64,000 bases of DNA from Chaetoceros tenuissimus (GCA_021927905.1 BLLK01000019.1:1364001-1428000), one strand, 5' to 3'; shown: positions 17,962 to 28,581, counted from the stretch's first letter. The notes: generated from the sequence alone by a model not told the origin. Made by a program: numbers and translations.

Positions 17962-20832
17962 TTACTTGCGTAGATATTTGGATCCAAGTCTTCTTAGATA
18001 AGTACCCTTGGAGTTACCCTTTCCACTCATTGCTGGTGCATAAGTATTTCCCTTGGAGTTACCCTTTCCACTCATTGCTGGAGCATAAGTATTTCCCTTG
18101 GAGTTACCCTTTCCACTACTTGTAGCAGGGGATGAATCACCAGTGGAGGTAGCTTCAATATTCATTGCAGCATCAGTTGTAGATCCCTTAATTGGAGCAG
18201 TTGGAGAAGTGTATCCTTTACTTGGAGCAGTTGGTCCTGTTGCATATCCTTTACTTGGAGCAGATGGAGCTGCAGGTACTGAAGCGGTTGGAGGTTCAGG
18301 GATTGCACCAATCACAGGCTCAGGTACTGCCTCAGGCTCTGGACACTGTCTGTACTCATGATATCCCTCGGTGAAACCACAAGCGACTGGACACTTTGTT
18401 CCAATGGTAGAAGCCATTTCGCAGTTGGGGTTAACAGAAGAATCAATACAGTATGCTTCCCTACGGGTGTCAATCTTCTCCTTGTTCTTAGACAACCAAC
18501 TGCAAGGAACACTGTCACCAACCCTATTGAGCTTGAATACATTCTCTCCAGGTGTATCGGTGATATCACTAGCTCCAAAGAAACCATTACAACTTTTCTG
18601 GCACATTGAGTAAATATGAGTATCTTTGCAGTATCTGTCTTTGCGAAGATTAGCATTGGTCTTTGTTAGCCATTCACAATTACCTCTCTTCCCAGGTTGG
18701 TTGGTAAGTGGGAATGTAAAGTCTGGATCGTCGCTTCCGGAGGATGCAGATTCAACTGGACTTGCAACTGGACTCATGGTTGGAGGAATAGGGATTGCAC
18801 CAACCTCAAGTGGACACTGTCTATACTCATTATCTCCATTGGTGAATCCACAAGCGACTGGACAACTATCTCCAACTGCAGATGCAGTCTCGCATACATC
18901 GTCAGCAAAGCAATAATCATATATACGCTTTTCCTTTGCATCCTTGTTCTGTGTAAGCCAAGAGCATGAAAGTTCAACAGTATTACCATTCTCGTCCGGA
19001 TTCAAGCGTTCAAATACATCATCTCCTTCCGCATCAGATATATCACAGCTATCGCAAGTTTTTTTACAAGCAGCCTTTACATGAGTCTTGCCACAATATT
19101 TATTCTTACGGGTACTGATCTGGTTTGGGTTATCTGTAAGCCATGCACAATCTCTTCTCTCTGTTGTGTTAAAAAGAAGAGGGAAAGTGAATCCTTGTAG
19201 GTCTTCACATGAGTTGGAAGGTGGAGGGAGTGGGAACGCAGCAAAAGTTGGAGCAATTGGGGAAGCTGTTGGTGCTGAAGTCGGTGATTTTGTTGGAGAT
19301 GCGGTTGGTGATTTTGTTGGAGGACCCACGCAACGGTTATCCCATGTCACATTACCTGATGGACAAACACATTTCTTTTTAGATGAATCATATTTCCAGG
19401 TGTTTTCACATTGACAATATGGTTCTCCGACAGAATCAAGTTTACATTGATTCTTAGAACAGTTCACTTGATCGCAAAGGTCTGGCTCTGGAGCAGGGAC
19501 GGGAGCAGGAATAGAAGCTGGACCACATTGATTATTTGTGCAAACATTACCAGTGCCGCAATGACTATTTTGCAAACATTCAACACAGTTAGTTCCATCC
19601 CATACTCCACTTGGACAAGCTGCACAGTTTCCTTGAATGCATACTGGATTGTTAGGATCGGTAGTACAATGAGTATTGTCGGTACACTCAACACAGTTAG
19701 ATCCATCCCATACTCCACTTGGACAAGCTGCACATGATCCTTGAATGCATACTGGATTGTTAGGATCGGTAGTACAATGAGTATTGTCGGTACACTCAAC
19801 ACAGTTTCCTTGAATGCATACTGGATTGTTAGGATCGGTAGTACAATGAGTATTGTCGGTACACTCAACACAGTTAGATCCATCCCATACTCCACTTGGA
19901 CAAGCTGCACATGATCCTTGAATGCATACTGGATTGTTAGGATCGGTAGTACAATGAGTATTGTCGGTACACTCAACACAGTTAGATCCATCCCATACTC
20001 CACTTGGACAAGCTGCACATGATCCTTGAATGCATACTGGATTGTTAGGATCGGTAGTACAATGAGTATTGTCGGTACACTCAACACAGTTAGATCCATC
20101 CCATACTCCACTTGGACAAGCTGCACATGATCCTTGAATGCATACTGGATTGTTAGGATCGGTAGTACAATGAGTATTGTCGGTACACTCAACGTTAGTA
20201 TTGCAGACTTCGCAGGTGTTACTATTAGTATCGAAGTAAGGCTTATCAACTGGACAGGTAGTACAAACGTATTTTGCTGCAACTGAATCATACGTAAAGT
20301 AAGGTTCAGTACTTGGGCACGCAAAGCAGATTGGTTTGTCTCCACTGGTTGGTTTTGCATTTGGATCTCCAGCAGATGATTTGTAAAAGAAATAGTTGTT
20401 ACCTCCATTCTCTTGTTTCATAACATAGCAACCTGGGGTCAAACTATCGAAACCACCAGGTTCTTCATTAAGTAATACTTCAAGCGCGGCTTGATCTGTA
20501 AAAAAATCGCCCGCACTTTTGGCTTCATTGATACAGTTTGCTGCGTGCGCAGCTTCACATTCATTTAAACCAAAGTCAGGGCAAACATGTCCAGACCCAT
20601 AGGCGTTGTAAAGGCACTTATCATTGAGGTTTCTTTTCAAAGGTCTAAGAAAGCTCACACGAGAAGTAGAGGTAGATTTAGAGGCAGAGGTAGTCTCGGT
20701 CTAGAAAAGAAGGAAGAAACATGTTAGAATTAAGTTTTTTCAAATATTCCATGTCTTTGTAGCCTATTCAATACTTACAACGAGAGCTACAGTTGCAAAG
20801 GCAACAGAAAGGCTTGCAATTGAAAATCGCAT
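17962..20832 (-). CDS. Secreted Cys-rich repeat protein, paralog of the EGF-repeat gene
   Basis: There are two exons, 20832-20779 and 20700-17962, joined in phase 0 (donor GTAAGT, acceptor TCTAG), giving 930 residues. Exon 1 is a signal peptide (M-R-F-S-I-A-S-L-S-V-A-F-A-T-V-A-L-V). A Cys domain ending L-T-P-G-C-Y-V-M-K-Q-E-N-G-G matches the paralog at 12130-14672. Next come repeats with C-T-D-N-T-H-C and C-P-S-G-V-W-D-G, a P-T-K-S-P-T hinge, and four Cys-Trp modules in two pairs (C-A-W-L-T, C-S-W-L-T, C-E-W-L-T, C-S-W-L-S), each pair ending C-P-V-A-C-G-F. The tail has A-P-S-K-G-Y and S-G-K-G-N-S-K-G repeats and ends R-R-L-G-S-K-Y-L-R-K. The paralog has one pair of modules, so this copy gained or kept a second pair. 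An extracellular structural or adhesive role is likely. Confidence 0.8.
19579..20187 (-). repeat. Five full and one shortened 108-bp coding repeats
   Basis: The unit is 36 residues, from C-T-D-N-T-H-C-T-T-D-P-N-N-P-V-C to C-P-S-G-V-W-D-G-S-N-C-V-E. Copies 1-3, 5 and 6 are full length. Copy 4 lacks the 13-residue C-A-A-C-P-S-G-V-W-D part (39 bp missing) but keeps frame. Copies are almost identical in DNA, indicating recent expansion or conversion. Confidence 0.95.
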
Positions 20833-22283
20833 AAGTTTTTTGTTTGACAATCGAAATAGGGTTTCAAATTGTTGAATGTTTCGATTTATGAGAAGAAGAG
20901 GAATCAACAAAAGTGAGATATATGTTGATCGAACGAACACTAATGTACTCGATCCGAACACTGTTCAATGGGAAACCCAACTTGCCCCTTCCATAGCTTC
21001 TCAGTGGTCTTCTCTTCGTACCGTGAGAAGGCTTAACCCTTCTCAGGTGTCAAGGCAACACACGTTTGAAAGAATAAATATTTTGCCTCATTTTTTAGGC
21101 CAAAAGGCATTGTTTTGCAAAAGATAAATTCCAATATACATATAGAACAAATGCATTCACTGAAAAGGTAAAGATCCATTCAATTGTGGCAAAAATGACT
21201 TCTTTCAAGCAAATCTTTTCTGGAGAAGGCGACATTTTAGGAACGATTGATAGGCCTTTTCCTTGATTGAATCTTTTCAAAATCTGGCTAAATTGGAAGG
21301 AGCCAAAAGGAGAAACCCAATTCATTTATTTGATGTAGTGATTTGCAAGGAGAACAGTAGGGAAAGCGGATGCGAACACCTCTACCTCTGCTCTTGGCCT
21401 TCTCTTCCTCTACGATTGAATTTTGAACAGATGGTTGATCAGGCATTCCCATCGGTAAAAATTATCAATCAACATCCAGAAGCACCAGCTGAGTGTTCTT
21501 ATACGCCAAGAGATGTTGAGTGATTGCAGCAAGAATATAGTATGTTCAATAGAAGAATTGAAGTATTACTTTTGAAGCTGTATTAGTTTGTGAATAGGCT
21601 TGTCCCAAATGTATATTGTTCAAGATGATGATCCCCTAGTCTAGGAATAGTTTATCCGAGAAATTGCAACATTTTGAGATGAAGCAACGACCGATTCAAA
21701 AAATATACATTCTGCGTACACGGATGCCAATTTCAGTCCAATTGAATATATGGAAATACTCAAATCTTGTACATGGTATCGATTATCATGCAACAGAGTA
21801 TAATGTAAACATGTTCACAATGGCTGGAAGAAGATGACATGTGTAGTGAAATTTTTGAATGAGTTTCGACGGCAAAGGAGGATAGATCAAACCATATTTA
21901 TCCAATAAATACAACAATGAAAATATTTTCCTATTATAAAATAGATGCTGATACAATACATTTGCTTTCATTCTACATGAACATGTTCAATCAAACTCAA
22001 CTGTATATTCGTGTTCTCTTCTTCATTTCTTTGTTTCACGCTGCCAATAATGAGGTATAGTAGTAATACGACAAAAAAGACCAAAATTCAAATAATTTTA
22101 GCGCTTTTGACGTCAAAAATTACAATAATTTTAAAAATAGATGGCTGTCAATCGATTAAACTCGTCAGTGCGCGCAATAGCATCGCCAAAGAAATCGTTC
22201 ACTAGTTCTCTGTACTACTGTCTTGCTTTCCTAGCTAGAACTAATGCACTAATTGTACCACTACTATCCACTCTATTTCCAAA
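20833..22283. other. Intergenic region, 1.45 kb
   Basis: This is a divergent region upstream of both the secreted paralog (minus) and the four-helix membrane gene (plus). It holds GAGAAG/CTTCTC-rich stretches around 20990-21050 and 21225-21420, and a TGACGTCA palindrome at 22108. No frame looks coding. Confidence 0.4.
22108..22115. promoter_or_regulatory. TGACGTCA palindrome (CRE/bZIP-type site)
   Basis: A full TGACGTCA palindrome lies about 170 bp upstream of the ATG at 22284, within T-TGACGTCA-A. Such sites bind CREB/ATF-type bZIP factors. Function here is inferred from the motif only. Confidence 0.35.
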
Positions 22284-23351
22284 ATGGTCTCAGCAGCAAC
22301 AGGAGCGGCAAAAGTCAAAGCCACAGATCTGTTAAAACAATACAGACATCGAGAAGATGAAGAAGCCGAAGAAGAAGAATTATTGTATCGTCGGCTCTTT
22401 GCAGCTCGTACAGCTCATTTACCAGGCAACAACTGGATACAAGATTGGATCATGTGGTTTAAAAACAATCATCCTTTACTGGCACTGTGCTGTAGGGATA
22501 AACGCAATCCTGTGGGTCTTTGGCCTCGTTTAGTGATTTTATTAACGAGTATTTCCTTCGGATTGATTTGTACCAATTTGATTTATTTGTTCTTTCGAAG
22601 TCATCCCGAGAGTAATGTGATTTTGTTGGTGTTTGAAGCTGGGACGAGTAATGAAGAGGGAGAGAGGAAATCGTTTCAAGTGACTACTGAATCAGTCGTT
22701 GTTTGGACGTTTGGTTCGATTCTTCATAGTTTATTTGATTTGGGAATATGGTGAGTGTGTTAGAGTTCTCGTGACATTCTATTTTTTACAGAGAATCAAT
22801 ACTTATATATTTATATCAAAGGCATTTGAATGGATGTGCATGCTGCATCAATTCTGTATTTGCAAAGATTGGACCAATAGTTTCAATAGCTTTATCGGCA
22901 TCTCTATGTGCTTTTAGTACTCTTGTCATTTTATGGAGAGCCAATTATGAAGATGGAAAATACGATATTACTTCGGAAGTCACGGAATTGGAAGAAGAAG
23001 ATAATAGCTGGTTAGACTTGGAATTACCTACTCGACTAGATAGTTTTGAATTTTTAGTAACGTATTGGATCGAGTTATTTACAGTTTGGGTGAGTTTTGA
23101 AAGGAGTGACTGCCTCTGTTTCTTTCTACTTTTTCATGATTCTTACTCTATTTCGTTACTTTGTTTCAAATCACTTGCAGTTCATTACATATCCAATCAT
23201 GGCGACGATATTCTTTTCAGGGGCATTATGGAAAGTTGGTTGGGGTTGTATTGGAGGCAGACCAAAAGAAATTGCAAGACAGGCTACGGAAGAAAAGAAG
23301 AAATTGGGCCTTGATAAAAAGGAAACTTTTGACGATGATGAAGTGGTGTAG
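22284..23351 (+). CDS. Unknown multi-pass membrane protein, three exons
   Basis: Exons 22284-22750, 22822-23089 and 23181-23351 (donors GTGAGT; acceptors TCAAAG and TTGCAG) give 301 residues. Residues 1-75 are cytosolic-looking, with an acidic D-E-E-A-E-E-E-E stretch and the phrase N-N-H-P-L-L-A-L-C-C. Hydrophobic helices then occur near 88-108, 140-155, 165-187 and 225-245. The C-terminal tail is Lys/Glu-rich and ends D-D-D-E-V-V. An overlapping upstream ATG at 22141 is in another frame. The family is not recognised; a small eukaryotic four-helix membrane protein is all that can be said. Splice phases match at both junctions. Confidence 0.7.
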
Positions 23352-24058
23352 ATGGGAGCAGCTACAGCTAGCTAGTAATGGAGATTACGTTATTGTTCCA
23401 ACAGCATATGGTATTTGCAAAAGCTATAATAATTTACAATTGTACATAAAATTCAGTTTAGGAAAGGATACTCGCAATACTCTTGGAATTCATTTTATTT
23501 AGTCCTTTGTATGGACCAAGTTGAGAGAATTCTTGATTTGCAAATATCGAACAGTTCCAACTTGTTTAGAATACTTTTAGCGAATTGATTCTTCGATGGA
23601 ACTCAATCGAGCGGACGACTGAGAAGGGGAAGCCTTCCCAAATGACCGGTCACTTTGATCCTGGGGCTTCTCACGAGAATGCTTCCCTCTCGCAAAGAGG
23701 AATACTCATGCCGGAATGTTTCGTACCAAAATCACTTTGGGAAGCGAGGAATATGAAATATTTCATTATGGCTTGAAACACCTGAGTTTGAAGGAAGGTA
23801 TTTTGGAGTTAGGGCTATGGAAACAGTGAAAAGAGAGTGAAATGAGAATAGATGTATACAGAAGGCACGCTTTTTTTAATGTACAATGAAAAGAATATCA
23901 AAAAGAGAAAGCTACGGGTCTCGAGTAGTTCAGTGCATCTCAAGTATGATTGATTTATCCTTATGAAAATTTGAAATTTCAAAAACAGTTGAATCGAATC
24001 TCGAAACGAATATGAATTTGTGGGTCTACTATAGAACTCACTAAACTCAAACCAAACC
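23352..24058. other. Intergenic region
   Basis: These 707 bases precede the DNAL1 gene. A GC-richer patch at 23610-23720 carries inverted GAGAAG/CTTCTC words like those in the spacers of the secreted-protein region. No gene was seen. Confidence 0.4.
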
Positions 24059-24712
24059 ATGGTAAGTGTTGCTCGTGTTCATGCATCTAACGAATCTACA
24101 ATCTTTACACTTATTCTAAACCTCTCTTGAATCTAGACTTCGTGTGCTCAAGCAATTCAAAACTGGGAAGCCAAGACTGGCCAAAAAGCAGTCAAGGCAA
24201 AAGAAATCAAACTTTGTGCTCAGCAACCTCCTCTTTCTAAAATGGATAAGACATTTGCGAATCTACAAGAATGTGAAACTCTCTCACTCAGTACCAATGC
24301 AATCGATCGCATCGGAAGTCTTGCAGGAATGTCCAAATTGAAAATCTTGAGTCTAGGAAGAAACAACATTAAAAAGATTGAAAAGTTGGAAGAGGTCTCT
24401 AGCACTCTAGAACAATTGTGGATTAGCTACAATCAAGTTTCTTCTCTAGATGGTGTCGCTTGTTGTACCAATTTGACTACTCTTTTCATGAGTAACAATC
24501 AAATCAAGTCTTTTTCGGACCTTGATGCGTTGGCTACTTTAGATAATCTCAAGGAGGTTCTCTTCATTGGAAACCCAATGTACGATGAGTCTGCTGATAA
24601 AGATGAAGCGAGATTGCGTGTGTTGGCGAGACTACCGCAGTTAATGAAGATTGATGGACATCTTATCAAGCCTTCTGATATTGAGGCCATGAAGCAGTTT
24701 ATTGATGAATAG
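24059..24712 (+). CDS. DNAL1: Axonemal dynein light chain 1 (DNAL1/LC1)
   Basis: The first exon is only the ATG (24059-24061), followed directly by GTAAGTG. After a 75-bp intron ending ATCTAG the second exon (24137-24712) continues in phase 0, giving 192 residues against about 190 in animals. Matches to LC1 are close: N-W-E-A-K-T-G-Q-K-A, A-K-E-I-K-L-C-A-Q-Q-P-P-L-S-K-M-D, L-S-L-S-T-N-A-I, I-L-S-L-G-R-N-N-I-K, L-W-I-S-Y-N and G-N-P-M-Y. The protein is a run of SDS22-type leucine-rich repeats that binds the motor domain of the outer-arm dynein gamma heavy chain in cilia. It implies that the organism makes motile flagella, as male gametes of centric diatoms do. The gene is tail to tail with the next one. 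Confidence 0.95.
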
Positions 24713-24820
24713 AAATTTCTGGTGCACATGTTGCCGTACAATTGTAATGGATCGAAATGCTTTGATAGATTGGCCCTATGGAAACAAAGTTCTAACTAAG
24801 TTATCAATTAACTTGTTTCT

Positions 24821-26305
24821 TTATTGTTGTAGGTTTCCGAGTCTCTTCTTCAATCGTATGCAATCTCTACACATAGTGCGACGCCGAACTAAATGAAAAT
24901 CCATTAAAGTAGATGACCAGTCTTGCAACAAGTATTCAACATCGAAAACAAAGTAGTTGTTTAGCATATCTTTTGAAATCAAATCGCTCTCAATTGCATC
25001 CTTCATAATACTCTTCACCATCTTGTCAGAATCAAGTATTGATACATGTGGATATCTATCTTCATCATTGATCAAACTCAGTATTTCTTCTCTATATTCA
25101 CTATCGCCTTCATCACTTGTCATGAGTAAAGTGATGTTTCTGCCTAACGACTCAGTATCATCCAAAGAACATTGAAAGTATTCTTCCATACGATCGACGC
25201 TTGTATCACAATCATCAATGGCATCGCCTCTTCGAATATGCAGGTGACCTAGATATGCATTATCAAGTGCCTGATTACGAATCCTTTTCTCCAGCCTCTT
25301 CTTCATCAATTGTAAATGTGTTGGATCTACATCCTCATTGGTATACACACAGCCGCGACAGTCTTGGATACCATTGATTCCACAGTAAACATCGAGATGA
25401 GGTCGCATCTTTGGTTTATAACTATTCTTTGGTAGTAATGATAAAACATCAGCAGAAGGTCCATTTAATCTCAATTCTTCAAAGATATCTGCATCATACA
25501 ATGACCCTTTCAATTCCCATATAAATCCGTATTCATCTTCAGATCCATTTAAATACGAGTAATCTAATATTTTGTAATAGTCATCTTTCCATTCATCATG
25601 TTTACTAACGACGTGTAACCAGCCATTGTATTTGGAATCATGACTCTGTGTATTAAACAGAGGAACATTTCTCCAATTTGTAAAGTCATATCCAAACTCA
25701 TTTCTTGCATCTTGAATAGCTGGTTCGTAATCTTCTTGAAAAGTCAAGTTGTAGAAATCTTGCCATACTAGATTCTCGGATACTAACTTGTCATTATTAT
25801 GAACTGGTGTGAGTAAATACGCTGGAGGAGGCAACACGACCTTGGCACATAGAAAGCCTGCAAGTTGAGCAAGATCTCTCATGACAGTTTTACGATCGCC
25901 TAATCCTGCTGGATTATCCACATAATAAATGATATTCTTTTTCTTTCGAGTAGGGCACTTCCTCTGACAAAATTCCAAGTTTTGAACATTCTTTTCTTGG
26001 AATTGAACGTTTGCTGAGTTTTGAGTCAAAGGTATGTCGACTTCATCCTCTAATACGCCTGTAGATTGCCTCATCAAGACCACGACGGCGCACAACAAAA
26101 ATAAGGCTACAAGAGTCAGTAGAATGTACTGTCTCTTTTCGCGTTTCACAACTGTTACATTGCATGTTGTTCTTCCTATTGTAGGTAGTGTTGATGTTGT
26201 ACTACTTTCCCCAAGCATGCTTTGAACTTCTTCTACATCATAGTCTACACAAGATGCAAAAGAACATCTGTCACCATGTTCAACTTCGTTTGCAAATAAA
26301 CTCAT
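24821..26305 (-). CDS. Golgi type II fucosyltransferase-like protein
   Basis: The 494-residue protein has a short Cys-containing cytosolic tail, one membrane helix at about 60-78 and a large lumenal domain: Golgi type II topology. Motifs are P-A-G-L-G-D-R near 133-138 (nucleotide-sugar binding start) and H-L-H-I-R-R-G-D at 354-361. The latter is the H-x-R-R-x-D signature of GDP-fucose-dependent alpha-1,6- and O-fucosyltransferases. A later N-I-T-L-L-M-T-S-D-E-G-D fits the third fucosyltransferase motif. It contains several Cys and N-glycosylation sites. It would add fucose or a related sugar to glycoproteins or wall glycans. The start is ATG 26305; the frame is open a little further up but with no other ATG. 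It is intronless. The subfamily is uncertain. Confidence 0.7.
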   Translation of the reverse strand: MSLFANEVEHGDRCSFASCVDYDVEEVQSMLGESSTTSTLPTIGRTTCNVTVVKREKRQYILLTLVALFLLCAVVVLMRQSTGVLEDEVDIPLTQNSANVQFQEKNVQNLEFCQRKCPTRKKKNIIYYVDNPAGLGDRKTVMRDLAQLAGFLCAKVVLPPPAYLLTPVHNNDKLVSENLVWQDFYNLTFQEDYEPAIQDARNEFGYDFTNWRNVPLFNTQSHDSKYNGWLHVVSKHDEWKDDYYKILDYSYLNGSEDEYGFIWELKGSLYDADIFEELRLNGPSADVLSLLPKNSYKPKMRPHLDVYCGINGIQDCRGCVYTNEDVDPTHLQLMKKRLEKRIRNQALDNAYLGHLHIRRGDAIDDCDTSVDRMEEYFQCSLDDTESLGRNITLLMTSDEGDSEYREEILSLINDEDRYPHVSILDSDKMVKSIMKDAIESDLISKDMLNNYFVFDVEYLLQDWSSTLMDFHLVRRRTMCRDCIRLKKRLGNLQQ

Positions 26306-26817
26306 CCTGTATATGTAATTTATAGTAAAGTAGAATCTAGTGATGATAAAAGAACAGTAATGATTCAAGAAGCCGAACGCAAAAAAGTTTTTGTTTTGTT
26401 ATCGCTTCTACAATTTATTATGTCAGCGTATGCGTTAATTAAATATCTTATCACAGAAAAAGTGGTCGTATTGAGTTCGACAAAGAGTTCTTTTTGCGAC
26501 ACGACTGGTGTAGTCCCGGTACATAATGTCATAATCTGCGTTAAAAATCATATGAAACTATCCTACTAGTATTACGTACGTACGGTAGGAGGTACAGTCC
26601 TCTCATCTATGTGGCTCTTTTTGCCATCAAAAGCAACAAAGCAGATATTTGCACAATACAAAGAGTTACGTTGACCAACCTTTCTCAGCTCTTTTTAAAA
26701 GATATCTGAATCTCAATGCCTTCTCTCCTTGAGTCCATCTCTCAATATTTTCTCATTGGCTCATTTCAGCCACTTCTACCAGAGATCAACATTAGCTCTT
26801 GTAGTACTCCCACCAAT
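26306..26817. other. Divergent intergenic region
   Basis: This 512-bp stretch lies between the fucosyltransferase-like gene and the RibD-like gene. It contains TACGTACGTACG at about 26574-26584. The RibD-like reading frame is open back to an ATG at 26716, which may or may not be translated. Confidence 0.4.
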
Positions 26818-27642
26818 ATGATGAATGAAACCGTGTTTAGTATTTTATCGGTGCTAATATTGACTTCCATCTCGTTGGCTTTTACAACGACGACTACACC
26901 TGTAACTGCCTCTACTAGAATATTGTCGTCGTCTACCTCTTTGAATCAAGAAAAAGAATCAAGCATGAAAGGAACTGTTTTTATTGCAACGTCTGTAGAC
27001 GGCTTTGTAGCAAGACCCGATGGAGATATTAGTTGGCTCACACCAGAAGAAGAAGACGAAGGAGATCAACATCAACATTACTCAGAAGATGAAGATAGCT
27101 TCAAGAAACATTCCGACCAAGATGTAGACGATGATGCACACGAAGATGACGACGATATGGGTTTCTCCGCACTACTAAACTCAATCGACTGCATCATAAT
27201 GGGACGTAAAACATTTGACAAAGTGAAATCTTTTGGAGAAGAATTCTGGGCGTATAAAGATACACCCATCATAGTTTATAGCCACGATCCTTTGCATGTC
27301 ATGGGAAATCTTCCTACATTTTTACGGGAAAAGGGTACAATATCCAGTTATCAAATGGCACCTCGTGAATTATTCCAATATTTGCACAAGGAATATGGAT
27401 ACAAGTTGGCATATGTCGATGGACCGACTGTGGTACAACAATTTTTAAATGCTGGTTTGATTGATTCTATTCACATTACTTCCATACCGATTTTATTACG
27501 ACAAGGGATAAGGTTATTTGATGATCACGAAGAAGGGCTTTTACGGGATGAAATTAAATTGAAGTTGGTGGAGAGTAAAGCTTTTGCAAATACTGGGATG
27601 GTGTCTACAAAATATGATTTGATATATCCCGATTCTTTCTAA
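26818..27642 (+). CDS. Plastid-targeted RibD C-terminal / DHFR-like reductase
   Basis: The start was set at 26818 (274 residues) because M-M-N-E-T-V-F-S-I-L-S-V-L then forms a signal peptide ending S-L-A-F-T-T-T, a plastid-type A-F site followed by a Ser/Thr-rich transit region. An in-frame ATG at 26716 would bury that signal. The domain from residue 50 is of the DHFR/RibD_C fold: V-F-I-A-T-S-V-D-G-F-V-A-R-P-D-G-D-I-S-W-L, then D-C-I-I-M-G-R-K-T-F, Y-V-D-G-P-T-V-V-Q-Q-F-L and I-P-I-L-L-R-Q-G-I-R-L-F. These match NADPH-binding family members used in riboflavin synthesis and stand-alone reductases. An acidic insert of about 40 residues (about 76-115, D/E/H-rich) splits the first strand from the G-R-K-T-F motif and is not typical. 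The substrate is unknown. Confidence 0.8.
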   Translation: MMNETVFSILSVLILTSISLAFTTTTTPVTASTRILSSSTSLNQEKESSMKGTVFIATSVDGFVARPDGDISWLTPEEEDEGDQHQHYSEDEDSFKKHSDQDVDDDAHEDDDDMGFSALLNSIDCIIMGRKTFDKVKSFGEEFWAYKDTPIIVYSHDPLHVMGNLPTFLREKGTISSYQMAPRELFQYLHKEYGYKLAYVDGPTVVQQFLNAGLIDSIHITSIPILLRQGIRLFDDHEEGLLRDEIKLKLVESKAFANTGMVSTKYDLIYPDSF

Positions 27643-27681
27643 ATTAAGTTGGATTGCGATATATCTGTTGCAATGATGAGT

Positions 27682-28581
27682 TTACCAGCCCTCGTCTGAA
27701 TCGGAATCTTCCGCCCAATTGGAAGCAGCAGCCACCCCAATGGCTTCTGAAGAGGATATAATGTGAAATTCTGGTTTCTTTGGTTCTGTGTCATTTGGTT
27801 TTGATACAGATTCATGTTGTCTATTGTTTCCACCTGAATTCTTTTTGCTTTGACGATTTGGTTGAGGTTTAGACGAAGAAATATCTTTATTCCATCGATC
27901 ATTACGAGAAGCCGGTGGTCCATCAGTATTTCTATTCTTTCGCGGATTTCTTTTCTCATGTTCACTTTTTCTATCTTTATTTCTGTTGGAATGCCTCAAT
28001 GTGGAGTTACTACCATCATCATGATACTGACTCCGTCTATTACCACGATTTCTATTTCCTTGTCTATCATCGACAGGATCTCCATACAAGTTTCCATTAC
28101 GATGTGTACTTTTCTGATTTAAAGCGTGACCAATTAATCGTTTACTAACAGCTACATCAATTTTTCGTTCTCTTTGATCTTTATGCTTTGGTTTAGATGT
28201 ATGCTTGGAACTTTCTTCATGTTCACTACTACTGCTATCCAATGAGAATTCAAATTGAGCCACTACTTTTTCCTTGGGTTTTGTTTGCTGTGATAGACTT
28301 GATTTTGCTTGTGGTTTCTTTTGTTGCTTCTTCTTGTTTGTATTCCTGTCTGTATTTTGAGTACTAGTATCTATTTTTCTTGTACCTTGAGCAGAAGCAG
28401 TTTTCTTTGTATCTTTAGAATGATTACTTTTGCTAGATGACGATGGAGCACTAGATGTCGAAGAAGCAACAGCTGCGAGGAGTGAACTTCTCTTTGGTTC
28501 TGCCGGCTTCTTTGGTTCTTCTTTCTTACTTATAGATAGACTGTTGATTCCTGCAGCAGCTGCTGCTAAAGATGATGGCAT
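27682..28581 (-). CDS. Disordered basic protein of unknown function
   Basis: The ATG at 28581 gives 299 residues. The protein starts M-P-S-S-L-A-A-A-A-A-G and is dominated by Lys, Ser, Asn, Arg and Gln. It has runs such as K-K-K-Q-Q-K-K-P-Q and many N-R-G/R-N-R motifs that resemble RNA-binding low-complexity proteins. A short ordered-looking core (I-D-V-A-V-S-K-R-L-I-G-H-A-L-N-Q) sits near the middle. The end is F-H-I-I-S-S-S-E-A-I-G-V-A-A-A-S-N-W, then an acidic tail ending D-S-D-E-G-W. No domain was recognised. The order, with two short conserved islands in a charged linker, suggests a scaffold or RNA-associated factor, but this is a guess. It is convergent with the RibD-like gene, 39 bp apart. 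Confidence 0.65.
   Translation of the reverse strand: MPSSLAAAAAGINSLSISKKEEPKKPAEPKRSSLLAAVASSTSSAPSSSSKSNHSKDTKKTASAQGTRKIDTSTQNTDRNTNKKKQQKKPQAKSSLSQQTKPKEKVVAQFEFSLDSSSSEHEESSKHTSKPKHKDQRERKIDVAVSKRLIGHALNQKSTHRNGNLYGDPVDDRQGNRNRGNRRSQYHDDGSNSTLRHSNRNKDRKSEHEKRNPRKNRNTDGPPASRNDRWNKDISSSKPQPNRQSKKNSGGNNRQHESVSKPNDTEPKKPEFHIISSSEAIGVAAASNWAEDSDSDEGW

Noticed and set aside
19464-20408. A 314-codon minus-strand frame overlapping the second repeat array
   Set aside because: It is an alternative phase of the 108-bp array, giving Leu/Ile/Val-rich repeats without biological pattern.
20764-20961. A stand-alone 65-codon minus-strand gene
   Set aside because: Its useful part is the signal-peptide exon of the secreted protein at 17962-20832. 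The rest is upstream sequence.
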